From a virus, in IMG/VR virus record IMGVR_UViG_3300043449_001342, positions 1 through 28,323 of that record: a stretch of DNA of 28,323 nucleotides; one strand, 5' to 3'. How positions within the stretch are numbered: position 1 is the stretch's first letter; every line of letters starts with the position of its first letter. A program made the translations under genes and the position numbers. The notes under the pieces are model-generated. The model ran no database searches. It had not been told where the DNA came from and worked only from the letters and a program-made list of their open reading frames with translations. Positions 9,542 to 14,925 of this stretch are shown here, piece by piece.

Positions 9542-10653
9542 TGGCTGGACCCTATGATCTCTGGCGCAACAACTACGACGTTCCAGGCCCACAAGATCCG
9601 CGCCGCGTGGATGAAGTGCGCGCCTCACCCGCACCTCGATGGGAAGAGTTGCTGTCCGGGCGGACTGTGTCGGCCATCAACCAGAACCCGCTGTTCCAGG
9701 CGCTTGGACGGTTCCTGAGCAAACCATCCACCGGCATCAGCGAGACGACGCGCCTATCCCCGATTGATTATCGCCCCACACCATCAGAGCCCGGCGCGCT
9801 GGATCGCTTGCCGGGGACGGTTCAAGAAGGCATTGGCGGGCTTGCACTGTTGGCGAACTTCCTGGCACCGGGCGTGAAGCTGCCGATGCGGGCAATGAGC
9901 ACGGCAGAAGCGCGCGGCGGAACTATTCCTGCGGCGGCATCAAAGACAGAAACGCTCGCCGGCTCTGGTCATCAGGCAGATTTGCCAGCACCCAATCAGC
10001 AGCCGTCTGCCCCGATGGCAGGCGGTCTGCTGGACCATATGCGCGACGCGTCTTCGGGTCCACAAGCACTGGCGCCCCGTAACTTGACGCAGCATGATCC
10101 GTTGTCAAACGCATTGCCGACTCCCGAAAAGTTGGGCTTTGACACAAGTAATCGTTGGTATCATGTCACCGACCGCGATTTCAAGGCGTTTAAGAAGACG
10201 CCGCCGACTCGGAACACAGATCCAGACGCTGCATTTTTGGCGAAACTTGGCACCTGGGTTTCGGACAGTCCGGCGACTGTCGCCCAGCAAACAGGGATGG
10301 TCAAAGACGGCTCTCGCACTATTCCTCTTTACGCTCGCGGCGATCTTTACGATGTGGGGTCGCTTGCTGAACTATGGCAAGCCGCCCAGAGGCCAGGTTT
10401 CAAAAAGAAATTACAGGAGCAGGGCTATTCCGGCATCCGCATGATTGACACGGAGTTCGGTGGAAAGGGAAGCCCTGTGCATAGTGCGGTAATTTTTGAG
10501 CCCAAAAATTTACGCTCGCCGAATGCACAATTCGACCCGCAGAAATCTGGAAGCGCCAATATCATGGCCGGCTTGGCCGGGAGTGCAACGTTGTCGCCCG
10601 CCGTTCTAAATGCGTTAGAGCGCGCACTCTCAGAGCAGGAGCCCCAGCTATGA
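9541..10653 (+). CDS. Phage protein with ADP-ribosyltransferase-like C-terminal domain
   Basis: 370 residues, TGATG overlap with the endolysin. Residues 1-115 carry LFQALGRFLSKPS and a hydrophobic LALLANFLAPGVKLPMRA. Residues 120-200 are a low-complexity linker. Residues 205-333 show RWYHVTDRDFKAF, GTWVSDSPATVAQQ, IPLYARGDLYDVG, QGYSGIRM, and AVIFEPKNLRSPNAQFDP. This order (H-x-T strand, S-D-S helix, 'GYDGI' turn, 'vvF-P-nIRS' end) is that of ART-like domains found in phage polyvalent and tail proteins. The catalytic glutamate cannot be assigned with certainty. It may modify host proteins with ADP-ribose early in infection, or be an inactive structural derivative. Confidence 0.65.
   Translation: MAGPYDLWRNNYDVPGPQDPRRVDEVRASPAPRWEELLSGRTVSAINQNPLFQALGRFLSKPSTGISETTRLSPIDYRPTPSEPGALDRLPGTVQEGIGGLALLANFLAPGVKLPMRAMSTAEARGGTIPAAASKTETLAGSGHQADLPAPNQQPSAPMAGGLLDHMRDASSGPQALAPRNLTQHDPLSNALPTPEKLGFDTSNRWYHVTDRDFKAFKKTPPTRNTDPDAAFLAKLGTWVSDSPATVAQQTGMVKDGSRTIPLYARGDLYDVGSLAELWQAAQRPGFKKKLQEQGYSGIRMIDTEFGGKGSPVHSAVIFEPKNLRSPNAQFDPQKSGSANIMAGLAGSATLSPAVLNALERALSEQEPQL
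9923..10114 (-). CDS. Candidate antisense-nested small protein
   Basis: 63 residues, read on the minus strand inside the linker-coding part of the ADP-ribosyltransferase-like gene. The ATG at 10114 has a good ribosome site (GGGAG, six bases before ATG). The product begins MRLTTDHAASSYGAPVLVD and continues AYGPADRLPSGQTAADWV, a composition unlike a random shadow frame. From memory, short proteins starting with '(K/R)LTTDHxASSYGxPVLV' occur in several bacteria, but I cannot verify this here. The plus-strand protein is low-complexity exactly over this stretch, which leaves room for a second gene. No promoter was identified. Confidence 0.4.
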   Translation of the reverse strand: MRLTTDHAASSYGAPVLVDPKTRRAYGPADRLPSGQTAADWVLANLPDDQSRRAFLSLMPPQE

Positions 10654-10898
10654 CCATGTTCCTCACATCCATCATTGCCCGCTTTGGGCTGCACCTTGCC
10701 ATCGCGGCGGGTGTGCTGGTGACGTATGCAGCGTGGCACAAGAGAGTTGAGACGAAGGCCGTTGCGGCCGAACGCGTGCGCGTCGAAACAACGGGAAACA
10801 AGATCGATGCCGCCGCCCAAAAGAAACGCGAACGCGTTGAGAAGGCTCCAGCGTCTGAGGTTGACGCTGCTTTGCGCAAGTATTGCCGTGACTGTTAG
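10650..10898 (+). CDS. Putative i-spanin (Rz-like)
   Basis: 82 residues, ATGA overlap with the preceding gene. One N-terminal transmembrane helix (about residues 8-27, ARFGLHLAIAAGVLVTYAAW) is followed by a charged helical periplasmic part with Lys/Arg/Glu, ending in CRDC. An inner-membrane protein of this layout, just after an endolysin and with an overlapping lipoprotein frame, is the standard i-spanin arrangement. Spanins fuse inner and outer membranes in the last step of lysis. It is shorter than classical Rz (about 150 residues). The identification rests on topology and gene order. Confidence 0.7.
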   Translation: MTMFLTSIIARFGLHLAIAAGVLVTYAAWHKRVETKAVAAERVRVETTGNKIDAAAQKKRERVEKAPASEVDAALRKYCRDC

Positions 10899-11085
10899 TG
10901 TTAGCGGGTGCGGGATCTGGCAGGAGCCGAAGCCGGCCGGCACCGCCGCCCAGCTCTGCCGCAGCTGGAAAGAGGTCGGCATCCGCAAGGCTGACAAGCT
11001 CACCACCGACACCGCCCGCGAAATCGTCGCCAACAACGAGGCGCGCCCAGAATGGTGCGGCAAAATCGCGAAGGCGGCCCCATGA
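10807..11085 (+). CDS. Putative o-spanin lipoprotein (Rz1-like), overlapping the i-spanin
   Basis: 92 residues from the ATG at 10807, in the +1 frame relative to the i-spanin and starting inside it. A basic N-terminus (RRLQRLRL) leads into a hydrophobic core and a lipobox VSGC, with the lipidated Cys at residue 35. The mature part (SWKEVGIRKADKLTTDTAREIV) matches the style of o-spanin-like lipoproteins in alphaproteobacterial phages. The frame is open back to 10726, but the signal-peptide logic favours this or a slightly later start. It would sit in the outer membrane and partner the i-spanin. Confidence 0.7.
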   Translation: MPPPKRNANALRRLQRLRLTLLCASIAVTVSVSGCGIWQEPKPAGTAAQLCRSWKEVGIRKADKLTTDTAREIVANNEARPEWCGKIAKAAP

Positions 11086-11322
11086 ATGCACAGCAGCTCG
11101 AACGGCTCGCAGCCGCCATCGCAGAAGAACGAAATCGACCGCGAGCACCGGATCACGGTCATCGAGATGCACGCCGAGCAGCATCAGAAATCCATCGACC
11201 AGCACCACGAGCGTATATCGTATCTGGAACGGGCAGTGCAGGGGCTGATCTACGCGACGGCGGTCTTGGCGGGCATCAAGTCCGACACCATTCTCGACCT
11301 CATTTCGCGGGCGGGCAAATGA
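11086..11322 (+). CDS. Small coiled-coil membrane protein, lysis-associated
   Basis: 78 residues, starting immediately after the o-spanin stop. Residues 15-48 are a charged, heptad-like helix (NEIDREHRITVIEMHAEQHQ) and residues 51-70 are moderately hydrophobic (AVQGLIYATAVLAGI), giving a coiled coil plus one membrane segment, as in XhlA/hemolysin-type phage proteins. GC at third codon positions is high in this frame. The competing frame opened by the overlapping ATG at 11082 has poor third-position GC. It could assist holin action; the exact role is unknown. Confidence 0.6.
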   Translation: MHSSSNGSQPPSQKNEIDREHRITVIEMHAEQHQKSIDQHHERISYLERAVQGLIYATAVLAGIKSDTILDLISRAGK

Positions 11323-11405
11323 AAAACAGGATGGTATTTCATTCTGTGGCGGCGGTCGGGATCTTCGTGGCCGCCTTAGCTTTTCAAGTCGTTAGCCGGA
11401 TGTGA
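11319..11405 (+). CDS. 28-residue membrane peptide
   Basis: ATGA-coupled to the preceding gene. The product starts MKNRMVFHSVAAVG and continues IFVAALAFQVVSRM, i.e. a two-residue basic start and a single hydrophobic segment covering nearly the whole peptide. It is the last gene of the late operon. Such a tiny peptide could be a pinholin-like or holin-modulating factor, but it is also shorter than known holins. Coding status rests on coupling and hydrophobic composition. Confidence 0.45.
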   Translation: MKNRMVFHSVAAVGIFVAALAFQVVSRM

Positions 11406-11435
11406 TCGGGTTTCCCCGTGTGTTGATTGAGACGC

Positions 11436-11607
11436 TGACGACATAGGGCGTAGGTGGCTCCGACTGGTGGTCAGTTATTTCCCGGCAGGGACCACTCCGC
11501 GCGACGGGTTTGGACCCCGTTTCTGCTTGCGCTTCGTCAGGCGCTAGGTGCCGGGCCAGATGTGGTCTGCACATCGGAGCCATGACCACCCACGCCCTAT
11601 GTCGTCA
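11436..11607. ncRNA. Candidate structured RNA / long imperfect palindrome at a convergent junction
   Basis: A 16-base arm, T plus GACGACATAGGGCGT at 11436-11451, is perfectly complementary to 11592-11607. The helix continues with GGTGG (11453-11457) against CCACC (11586-11590) and CTCCGA (11458-11463) against TCGGAG (11574-11579). Inside are possible hairpins 11467-11472/11490-11495, 11504-11508/11516-11520 and 11559-11564/11570-11575. CCCGGC (11481-11486) also matches GCCGGG (11550-11555), which could form a nested helix or a pseudoknot with the first hairpin. It starts 30 bases after the last late-gene stop and, on the other strand, ends 9 bases after the stop of the opposing gene. No uridine tract follows on either strand, so a simple terminator is not an adequate explanation. 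Strand is undetermined. Confidence 0.45.
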
Positions 11608-11616
11608 ATCCGGCCT

Positions 11617-11889
11617 TTATCGCTTGACCGATTTCTTGTTCGTGCTGTCGATCGCGACAGCGTGACCGTCAATCACTGATGCGGCACTGAAACGCCGCCA
11701 GCAACCCGGCGCATAAGCAGCAACAATAATTTCGCTGCCTGCTGTGGCGGTTTCGTTTTCCTTCCGAAACCCCCCATACAACATCAATGCGCCATCGCGG
11801 CACTCCGCGCGATCAGCAAAAACCATGTCCGTCTCTGTTGCCATTTCGACGGCAAAGAACTTTGATCCGTAGCTGTTGGCGCGGCTCAT
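11617..11889 (-). CDS. Small phage protein, function unknown
   Basis: 90 residues, ATG at 11889. The N-terminus NSYGSKFFAVEMATETDMVF and GALMLYGGFRKE look like a compact beta-rich fold; no known catalytic motif is seen. It is the second of a two-gene minus-strand unit. Its start region shares the 12-base sequence GCCAGACAGATG with the upstream gene's start, so the two translation initiation sites are near-copies. Its stop lies next to the palindromic element of the convergent junction. Confidence 0.7.
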   Translation of the reverse strand: MSRANSYGSKFFAVEMATETDMVFADRAECRDGALMLYGGFRKENETATAGSEIIVAAYAPGCWRRFSAASVIDGHAVAIDSTNKKSVKR

Positions 11890-11899
11890 CTGTCTGGCC

Positions 11900-12103
11900 T
11901 CATTTGGTGTTGTCGTCTAATGCGTTTCTGGTGACGCGGACTGCCGCCTCAACGCTTGAAAAACATCCCTCGACGGTGCGCAACTTTTCTTCTAGGCGCT
12001 TGATCTCGTCGGCCGCCTCGTACATCAAATCCGCGGACTTCACGCCTCCCTCGTCTTTACAAAACCGAGCTAGGCCGCGAAGCCTTTCGACAAGGTGTTC
12101 CAT
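11900..12103 (-). CDS. Small helical protein, function unknown
   Basis: 67 residues from the ATG at 12103, preceded by AGGAG. The frame is open to a TTG at 12148, but that codon lies in the predicted -10 element, so the ATG is preferred. The product is a charged helical protein (VERLRGLARFCKDE, then AADEIKRLEEKLRTVEGCFS) likely to form a coiled coil. First gene of a two-gene unit expressed from the promoter at 12148-12176. Confidence 0.7.
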   Translation of the reverse strand: MEHLVERLRGLARFCKDEGGVKSADLMYEAADEIKRLEEKLRTVEGCFSSVEAAVRVTRNALDDNTK

Positions 12104-12139
12104 CTGTCTGGCGTCTCCTGAAATTCTTCCGTCGTCTCG

Positions 12140-12217
12140 TGTGGACAAAAGTAAACGCGACGCTTGTCCGTGTCAAGCTCATGTGTTACGTCCATGGACA
12201 TGCGGATTGTGGACAAA
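12140..12217. promoter_or_regulatory. Repeated TGTGGACAAA motif in a divergent regulatory region
   Basis: TGTGGACAAA occurs at 12140-12149 and 12208-12217. A partial inverse copy (TTGTCC) lies at 12164-12169, and the 10-base palindrome GTCCATGGAC is at 12190-12199. The first copy touches the -10 of the minus-strand promoter and the second lies in the first codons of the plus-strand gene. They may be operator sites controlling both divergent genes. Confidence 0.35.
12148..12176 (-). promoter_or_regulatory. Sigma-70-type promoter for the 12103/11889 unit
   Basis: On the minus strand TTGACA (12176-12171) is followed by a 17-base spacer and TACTTT (12153-12148). The -35 hexamer is a perfect consensus match. 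Transcription would begin about 40 bases before the ATG at 12103. Confidence 0.6.
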
Positions 12218-12799
12218 TCAAAGCTCGGCATCGTGCGCCCGCTCCCCCGGTGGGCAGAGGCGACGCAACGCCGCTCGCTCGCCTCTGAGGGCTTCGATCA
12301 CGTCGTCAATCTCGCGGAAGATGACGACAACGACGTGCTGTCGAGCGTGCGCGCACGCGATACCGTCGCCGTCTATCTGCTCCACGTTCTCGCCCATCGG
12401 GAGCTTCCTGGGATCAACCCGCGCACGTCTCTGTTTTGGTGGACGTTGCACCTCGTGCAGCGCCGCGCCGTCATCGTGGAGACGGCCACCGGACGGCGTG
12501 CGGATACGGCGCAAATCGGCGATATTCCCATCTTGCTCGAAATGCTTGGCGAAGCGGTCGAGACCGTCACGCGAGGCACTAAGGGCCGCGCTGTCGTTCG
12601 TCGCGCGCAAGAGAACGGCGCGAAGAGTGAGGGGCGGCCACGGTTCGACCCGACGCGTAATCGCGCTCTCGTCGAGGCCGTACACTACGCGAAGCCCGAC
12701 AAGCGGCTGACTGGTCATGCGTACATTGATCGGCTGCGGCGGTTGGGTTGGTCGCGGTCGAAAGCGTTTCACATTCTAGGCCCGCGCAGCGGGCGTTGA
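12194..12799 (+). CDS. Serine-recombinase-like protein, catalytic serine apparently absent
   Basis: 201 residues from the ATG at 12194 (a second ATG is at 12200). The layout follows small serine recombinases: an N-terminal block RWAEATQRRSLASEG aligns with the family's RVS-T-xxQ-xx-SLE-Q. A strand block DTVAVYLLHVLAH aligns with 'D-vvVykLDRLaR'. A long helix VETVTRGTKGRAVVRRAQENG is followed by GRPRFDP and a C-terminal helix-turn-helix (RLRRLGWSRSKAFHILG). The position of the nucleophilic serine holds alanine (R19-W20-A21) and the LDRL arginine is missing, so strand cleavage is unlikely. It may be a DNA-binding regulator, or a directionality or accessory factor for the nearby attachment site. 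The alignment is by eye. Confidence 0.5.
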   Translation: MDMRIVDKSKLGIVRPLPRWAEATQRRSLASEGFDHVVNLAEDDDNDVLSSVRARDTVAVYLLHVLAHRELPGINPRTSLFWWTLHLVQRRAVIVETATGRRADTAQIGDIPILLEMLGEAVETVTRGTKGRAVVRRAQENGAKSEGRPRFDPTRNRALVEAVHYAKPDKRLTGHAYIDRLRRLGWSRSKAFHILGPRSGR

Positions 12800-12816
12800 G
12801 AGAGGAGGCTGATCCG

Positions 12817-12966
12817 GTGACCGTTTACATCTACCGCTGGAACCGTTGCGGCCGGAAGGGCCAGCGCTGCCGTGTGCTGGCGCGCGGGGCCATGAATAGC
12901 TGCCTGCTGGAGTTCGAGGACGGCTGGAAGATGGTGACCAGCCGCAACGCGCTGAAGCGCGCTTAG
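12817..12966 (+). CDS. 49-residue conserved phage protein
   Basis: GTG start at 12817 with a strong ribosome site (AGAGGAGG). The product is basic and compact: MTVYIYRWNRCGRKGQ, CRVLARGAMNSC, LEFEDGWKMVTSRNALKR. Similar ~50-residue proteins recur in phages and prophages of Hyphomicrobiales, to my knowledge without assigned function. The gene converges with the minus-strand gene ending at 12977. Confidence 0.75.
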   Translation: MTVYIYRWNRCGRKGQRCRVLARGAMNSCLLEFEDGWKMVTSRNALKRA

Positions 12967-12976
12967 AAGGGGAGGG

Positions 12977-13480
12977 TCAGACGTGGCGCGCGAACGCTTC
13001 ACGTAACGCCCTAATCGCCTCGAACTTGGTGCGGCCTTCCGCTCGCGTCGTGCGGCCCGCAATCTCGGCCGATGCCTCATACATGGATCGCGGGCACCAG
13101 TACGACGCATGGTCCTCGCCGCCCAATGTGGCCTGCGCGATCATTTTGTATTGGTCCGGGGCTCTTTCCAAGATCTCGACAATCACATCAAACCGCTCCT
13201 GCTCGCTCCGTGCGCGCTCGGTCGCAATGGCCTTCTCAATGCGATCCATCTGGATCTTGACGACGCGCGGGACTTGATCCGGCGTCAGAAAGCCGTGCTC
13301 GTCGTGCTTGTAGCCGGTCAACTGCACTCGCCCGCGCCAGGCGTAATAAACCGGATAGCCCAACACTTTTTTTCTGGGCTTTGCGTCAATCGGGATGCCA
13401 AGAGCTTCCGCACGAGCGGCCTCGTCCGGGAAATGTTTATGAAAAGACCGCGCAACGAGGGGTTTGTCTGTTGTAGTCAT
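12977..13480 (-). CDS. Phage protein of unknown function
   Basis: 167 residues, ATG at 13480 with GGAGAG five bases upstream. A region LGYPVYYAWRGRVQLTGYKHDEHGFL is followed by a long charged helix (MDRIEKAIATERARSEQERF) and a C-terminal part with YWCPRSMYEASAEIAGRTTR. I recognise no family. Its upstream region carries the left arm repeats of the attachment site, so integrase binding there could affect its transcription. Confidence 0.7.
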   Translation of the reverse strand: MTTTDKPLVARSFHKHFPDEAARAEALGIPIDAKPRKKVLGYPVYYAWRGRVQLTGYKHDEHGFLTPDQVPRVVKIQMDRIEKAIATERARSEQERFDVIVEILERAPDQYKMIAQATLGGEDHASYWCPRSMYEASAEIAGRTTRAEGRTKFEAIRALREAFARHV

Positions 13481-13492
13481 CTATCTCTCCAG

Positions 13493-13515
13493 TGCTGGGA
13501 CTCACTGCTGGGACT
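13493..13515 (+). repeat. Left pair of attachment-site arm repeats
   Basis: TGCTGGGACT at 13493-13502 and again at 13506-13515, with starts 13 bases apart. The same pair and spacing recur right of the tRNA-derived core. The 17-base ACTCACTGCTGGGACTC is identical at 13500-13516 and 13700-13716. Likely arm-type integrase binding sites. Confidence 0.65.
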
Positions 13516-13581
13516 CTCCACCGTTTGTTCCCGCCCTGTCCATTCCTGTTCATGCCGCGAGAACACGCAAATAATTCAACA

Positions 13582-13677
13582 AAATCAACGTACTTAGGCC
13601 GTTTTGGCGCCTGACTCTTAATCAGCGGGTCGAAGGTTCGAGTCCTTCATCACCCACCATATAAATCAAATACTTAG
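13582..13677 (+). repeat. Inner near-identical repeats bracketing the tRNA core
   Basis: AAATCAACGTACTTAG (13582-13597) and AAATCAAATACTTAG (13663-13677) differ by one indel and one base and lie immediately outside the tRNA fragment on each side. They may bind integrase, excisionase or a bending protein. Confidence 0.5.
13611..13659 (+). other. attP: attP core: 3' part of tRNA-Lys(CTT)
   Basis: The sequence runs from the anticodon stem to the CCA end of a tRNA: stem CTGA, loop CTCTTAA (13615-13621, anticodon CTT = Lys) and closing stem TCAGC. The T-arm is GAAGG-TTCGAGT-CCTTC (13632-13648), followed by acceptor strand ATCACCC, discriminator A and CCA (13657-13659). The 5' half of the tRNA is absent upstream. 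This is the usual signature of a phage attachment core that restores the host tRNA 3' end on integration. Phage genes lie on both sides, so it is attP rather than attL or attR. Confidence 0.85.
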
Positions 13678-13705
13678 CTGGTTTCCGGTCCCCATCAAAA
13701 CTCAC

Positions 13706-13728
13706 TGCTGGGACTCGATGCTGGGACT
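13706..13728 (+). repeat. Right pair of attachment-site arm repeats
   Basis: TGCTGGGACT at 13706-13715 and 13719-13728, starts 13 bases apart as in the left pair. They lie between the tRNA core and the 3' end of the integrase gene. Confidence 0.65.
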
Positions 13729-13759
13729 TTTTTTGTTCTCCTCGCACGGACCCGCTGAT

Positions 13760-14773
13760 TTATTTCCGCCGCCGCCGCAGAGCCACGACCGTGCCGGAGG
13801 GGCTGGTCGTCATCGATGGCAACCGAGCCAGTGCCTCGTCCACCTCGCTGCTGGTCACATGGCGATATTTTTCGGTCACGGTGATCGAGGAGTGGCCGAG
13901 CGCGTCCTTGATGACCTTGAGGTCTGCCCCGGCCTTCCCCAATCTGGTCGCGAACGTGTGGCGCAAGTCATGCCACCGGATCGTGGCCACGCCCGCCCGA
14001 ACCCTGGCCGCCTCGAACTCCTTCCGGTAATTCGTGACGTCGAACACGTAGGCGCCCTCGCGCGGCTGGTTGGCCAGCACCTCGGCTGCATCCGCCCCGA
14101 GCTTGACCTCGCGCTCGTATCCACCTTTTACGGTCACTACGACGGATGAGGGTTTGACCTTGTCCCAGGTCAGCCCAAACGCTTCCGTTTTACGCAGCCC
14201 CGTCGCCAGCAGGAACAGCACCACGGCCCGGATGTGGGGCGGAAGCTCGGCAAGGAGCCGCATGGCCTGGTCGTCTTCAAGGTACTGAACCCGGTCGCGC
14301 TCTTTCGTCTTGAGCTGGCGCCAGTTGATGACCTTAACGTCCATCTCCCAGGATTTGCCGGCGCGGTTGTGAACGCCTTGCAGCGCGGTCACGGTGCGGT
14401 TGATGGAGATCTCGCCAATGGCGCGCTGGCGCATGGCGGCAATCATGTCGACGATGTGCTTGGTCGATAATTCTGCAAGAGGCAGATCCTTGGAAATGTA
14501 TTGGGTGACGTAGAGCAGCCAGCGCTGGACGTTGCGCGCGTCTCTCAGGCGCCGGCCGTGCTCTAACCAGTACCGGCCGGCTGCTTGGTCCAGCGTAAAT
14601 TCCGGCGTCCGCTTCGGATGGGCGGTCTCGCGGAGAAGTTGATCTCGGAGCGTGCGCTCGAATTTCTTGGCATCTGCGCTGGAGCTTGTGCCAGTGCTGC
14701 GGACAACCCGCACGCCTTTGACGACGATCTCGGTTTGCCAGAACGGGGAGCCGGGGCGCTTGAAGAGAGACAT
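13760..14773 (-). CDS. int: Tyrosine-recombinase integrase
   Basis: 337 residues. Residues 1-50 form the small N-terminal arm-binding-type domain (MSLFKRPGSPFWQTEI), about 60-150 the core-binding helical domain, and 160-337 the catalytic domain. The active-site residues are visible: R194 (ATGLRKTEAFGL), K216 (VKGGYERE), H268 and R271 (WHDLRHTFATRL), H294 (LGHSSITVT) and nucleophile Y303 (EKYRHV). It catalyses recombination between attP, about 100 bases past its stop, and a host tRNA-Lys gene. It is the last gene of a long minus-strand operon and its start lies inside the excisionase-like frame. Confidence 0.95.
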   Translation of the reverse strand: MSLFKRPGSPFWQTEIVVKGVRVVRSTGTSSSADAKKFERTLRDQLLRETAHPKRTPEFTLDQAAGRYWLEHGRRLRDARNVQRWLLYVTQYISKDLPLAELSTKHIVDMIAAMRQRAIGEISINRTVTALQGVHNRAGKSWEMDVKVINWRQLKTKERDRVQYLEDDQAMRLLAELPPHIRAVVLFLLATGLRKTEAFGLTWDKVKPSSVVVTVKGGYEREVKLGADAAEVLANQPREGAYVFDVTNYRKEFEAARVRAGVATIRWHDLRHTFATRLGKAGADLKVIKDALGHSSITVTEKYRHVTSSEVDEALARLPSMTTSPSGTVVALRRRRK

Positions 14774-14925
14774 TTCGAAGCCTCGATGTGTTGCTCAACG
14801 TCTCGCGGGTCATAGAGCCGGCGCCGGTCCATTCGAACAATTGGGATCTTGAGGTTACGCACATGACGGATGGAGCAACGAAGATGCGCGGCGACTTCCG
14901 AAATCGTCCATAGCCGGTGGGTCAT
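14563..14925 (-). CDS. Excisionase-like helix-turn-helix protein
   Basis: 120 residues from the ATG at 14925 (ATGA overlap with the upstream gene). Residues 5-50 (LWTISEVAAHLRCSIRHVRN, then IPIVRMDRRRLYDPRDVEQHI) are a MerR/excisionase-type winged helix. The remainder is low-complexity Ser/Pro/Arg sequence. The reading frame continues 211 bases into the integrase gene before its stop. Only the first ~55 residues look conserved; the tail may be a genuine overlap or a consequence of a lost stop codon. Directly upstream of int, it is the natural candidate for excision directionality. Confidence 0.7.
   Translation of the reverse strand: MTHRLWTISEVAAHLRCSIRHVRNLKIPIVRMDRRRLYDPRDVEQHIEASKCLSSSAPAPRSGKPRSSSKACGLSAALAQAPAQMPRNSSARSEINFSARPPIRSGRRNLRWTKQPAGTG

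Noticed and set aside
10425-11162. 245-residue minus-strand frame over spanin genes
   Set aside because: Cys/Ser/Arg-rich mirror of well-supported plus-strand genes.
11052-11405. Alternative plus-strand frame opened by the ATG at 11082
   Set aside because: Poor third-position GC and Arg/His-rich composition; the 11086 frame is much more coding-like, although the first 16 residues (MNAQQLERLAAAIAEE) look protein-like.
11435-11441. CTGACGA as a hammerhead ribozyme core
   Set aside because: The matching GAAA segment and the three-stem arrangement are not present nearby.
11392-11589. Minus-strand open frame across the palindromic element
   Set aside because: No ribosome site; arms of the palindrome explain the open frame.
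12218-12772. 184-residue minus-strand frame opposite the serine-recombinase-like gene
   Set aside because: Composition of a mirror frame; no ribosome site; the plus frame shows family motifs.
13611-13659. Complete functional tRNA gene
   Set aside because: Acceptor 5' strand and D-arm are absent upstream; only the anticodon-to-CCA part is present.
13715-13740. Terminator at the T-tract 13727-13733
   Set aside because: The preceding bases are direct repeats (arm sites), not an inverted repeat, so no hairpin forms.
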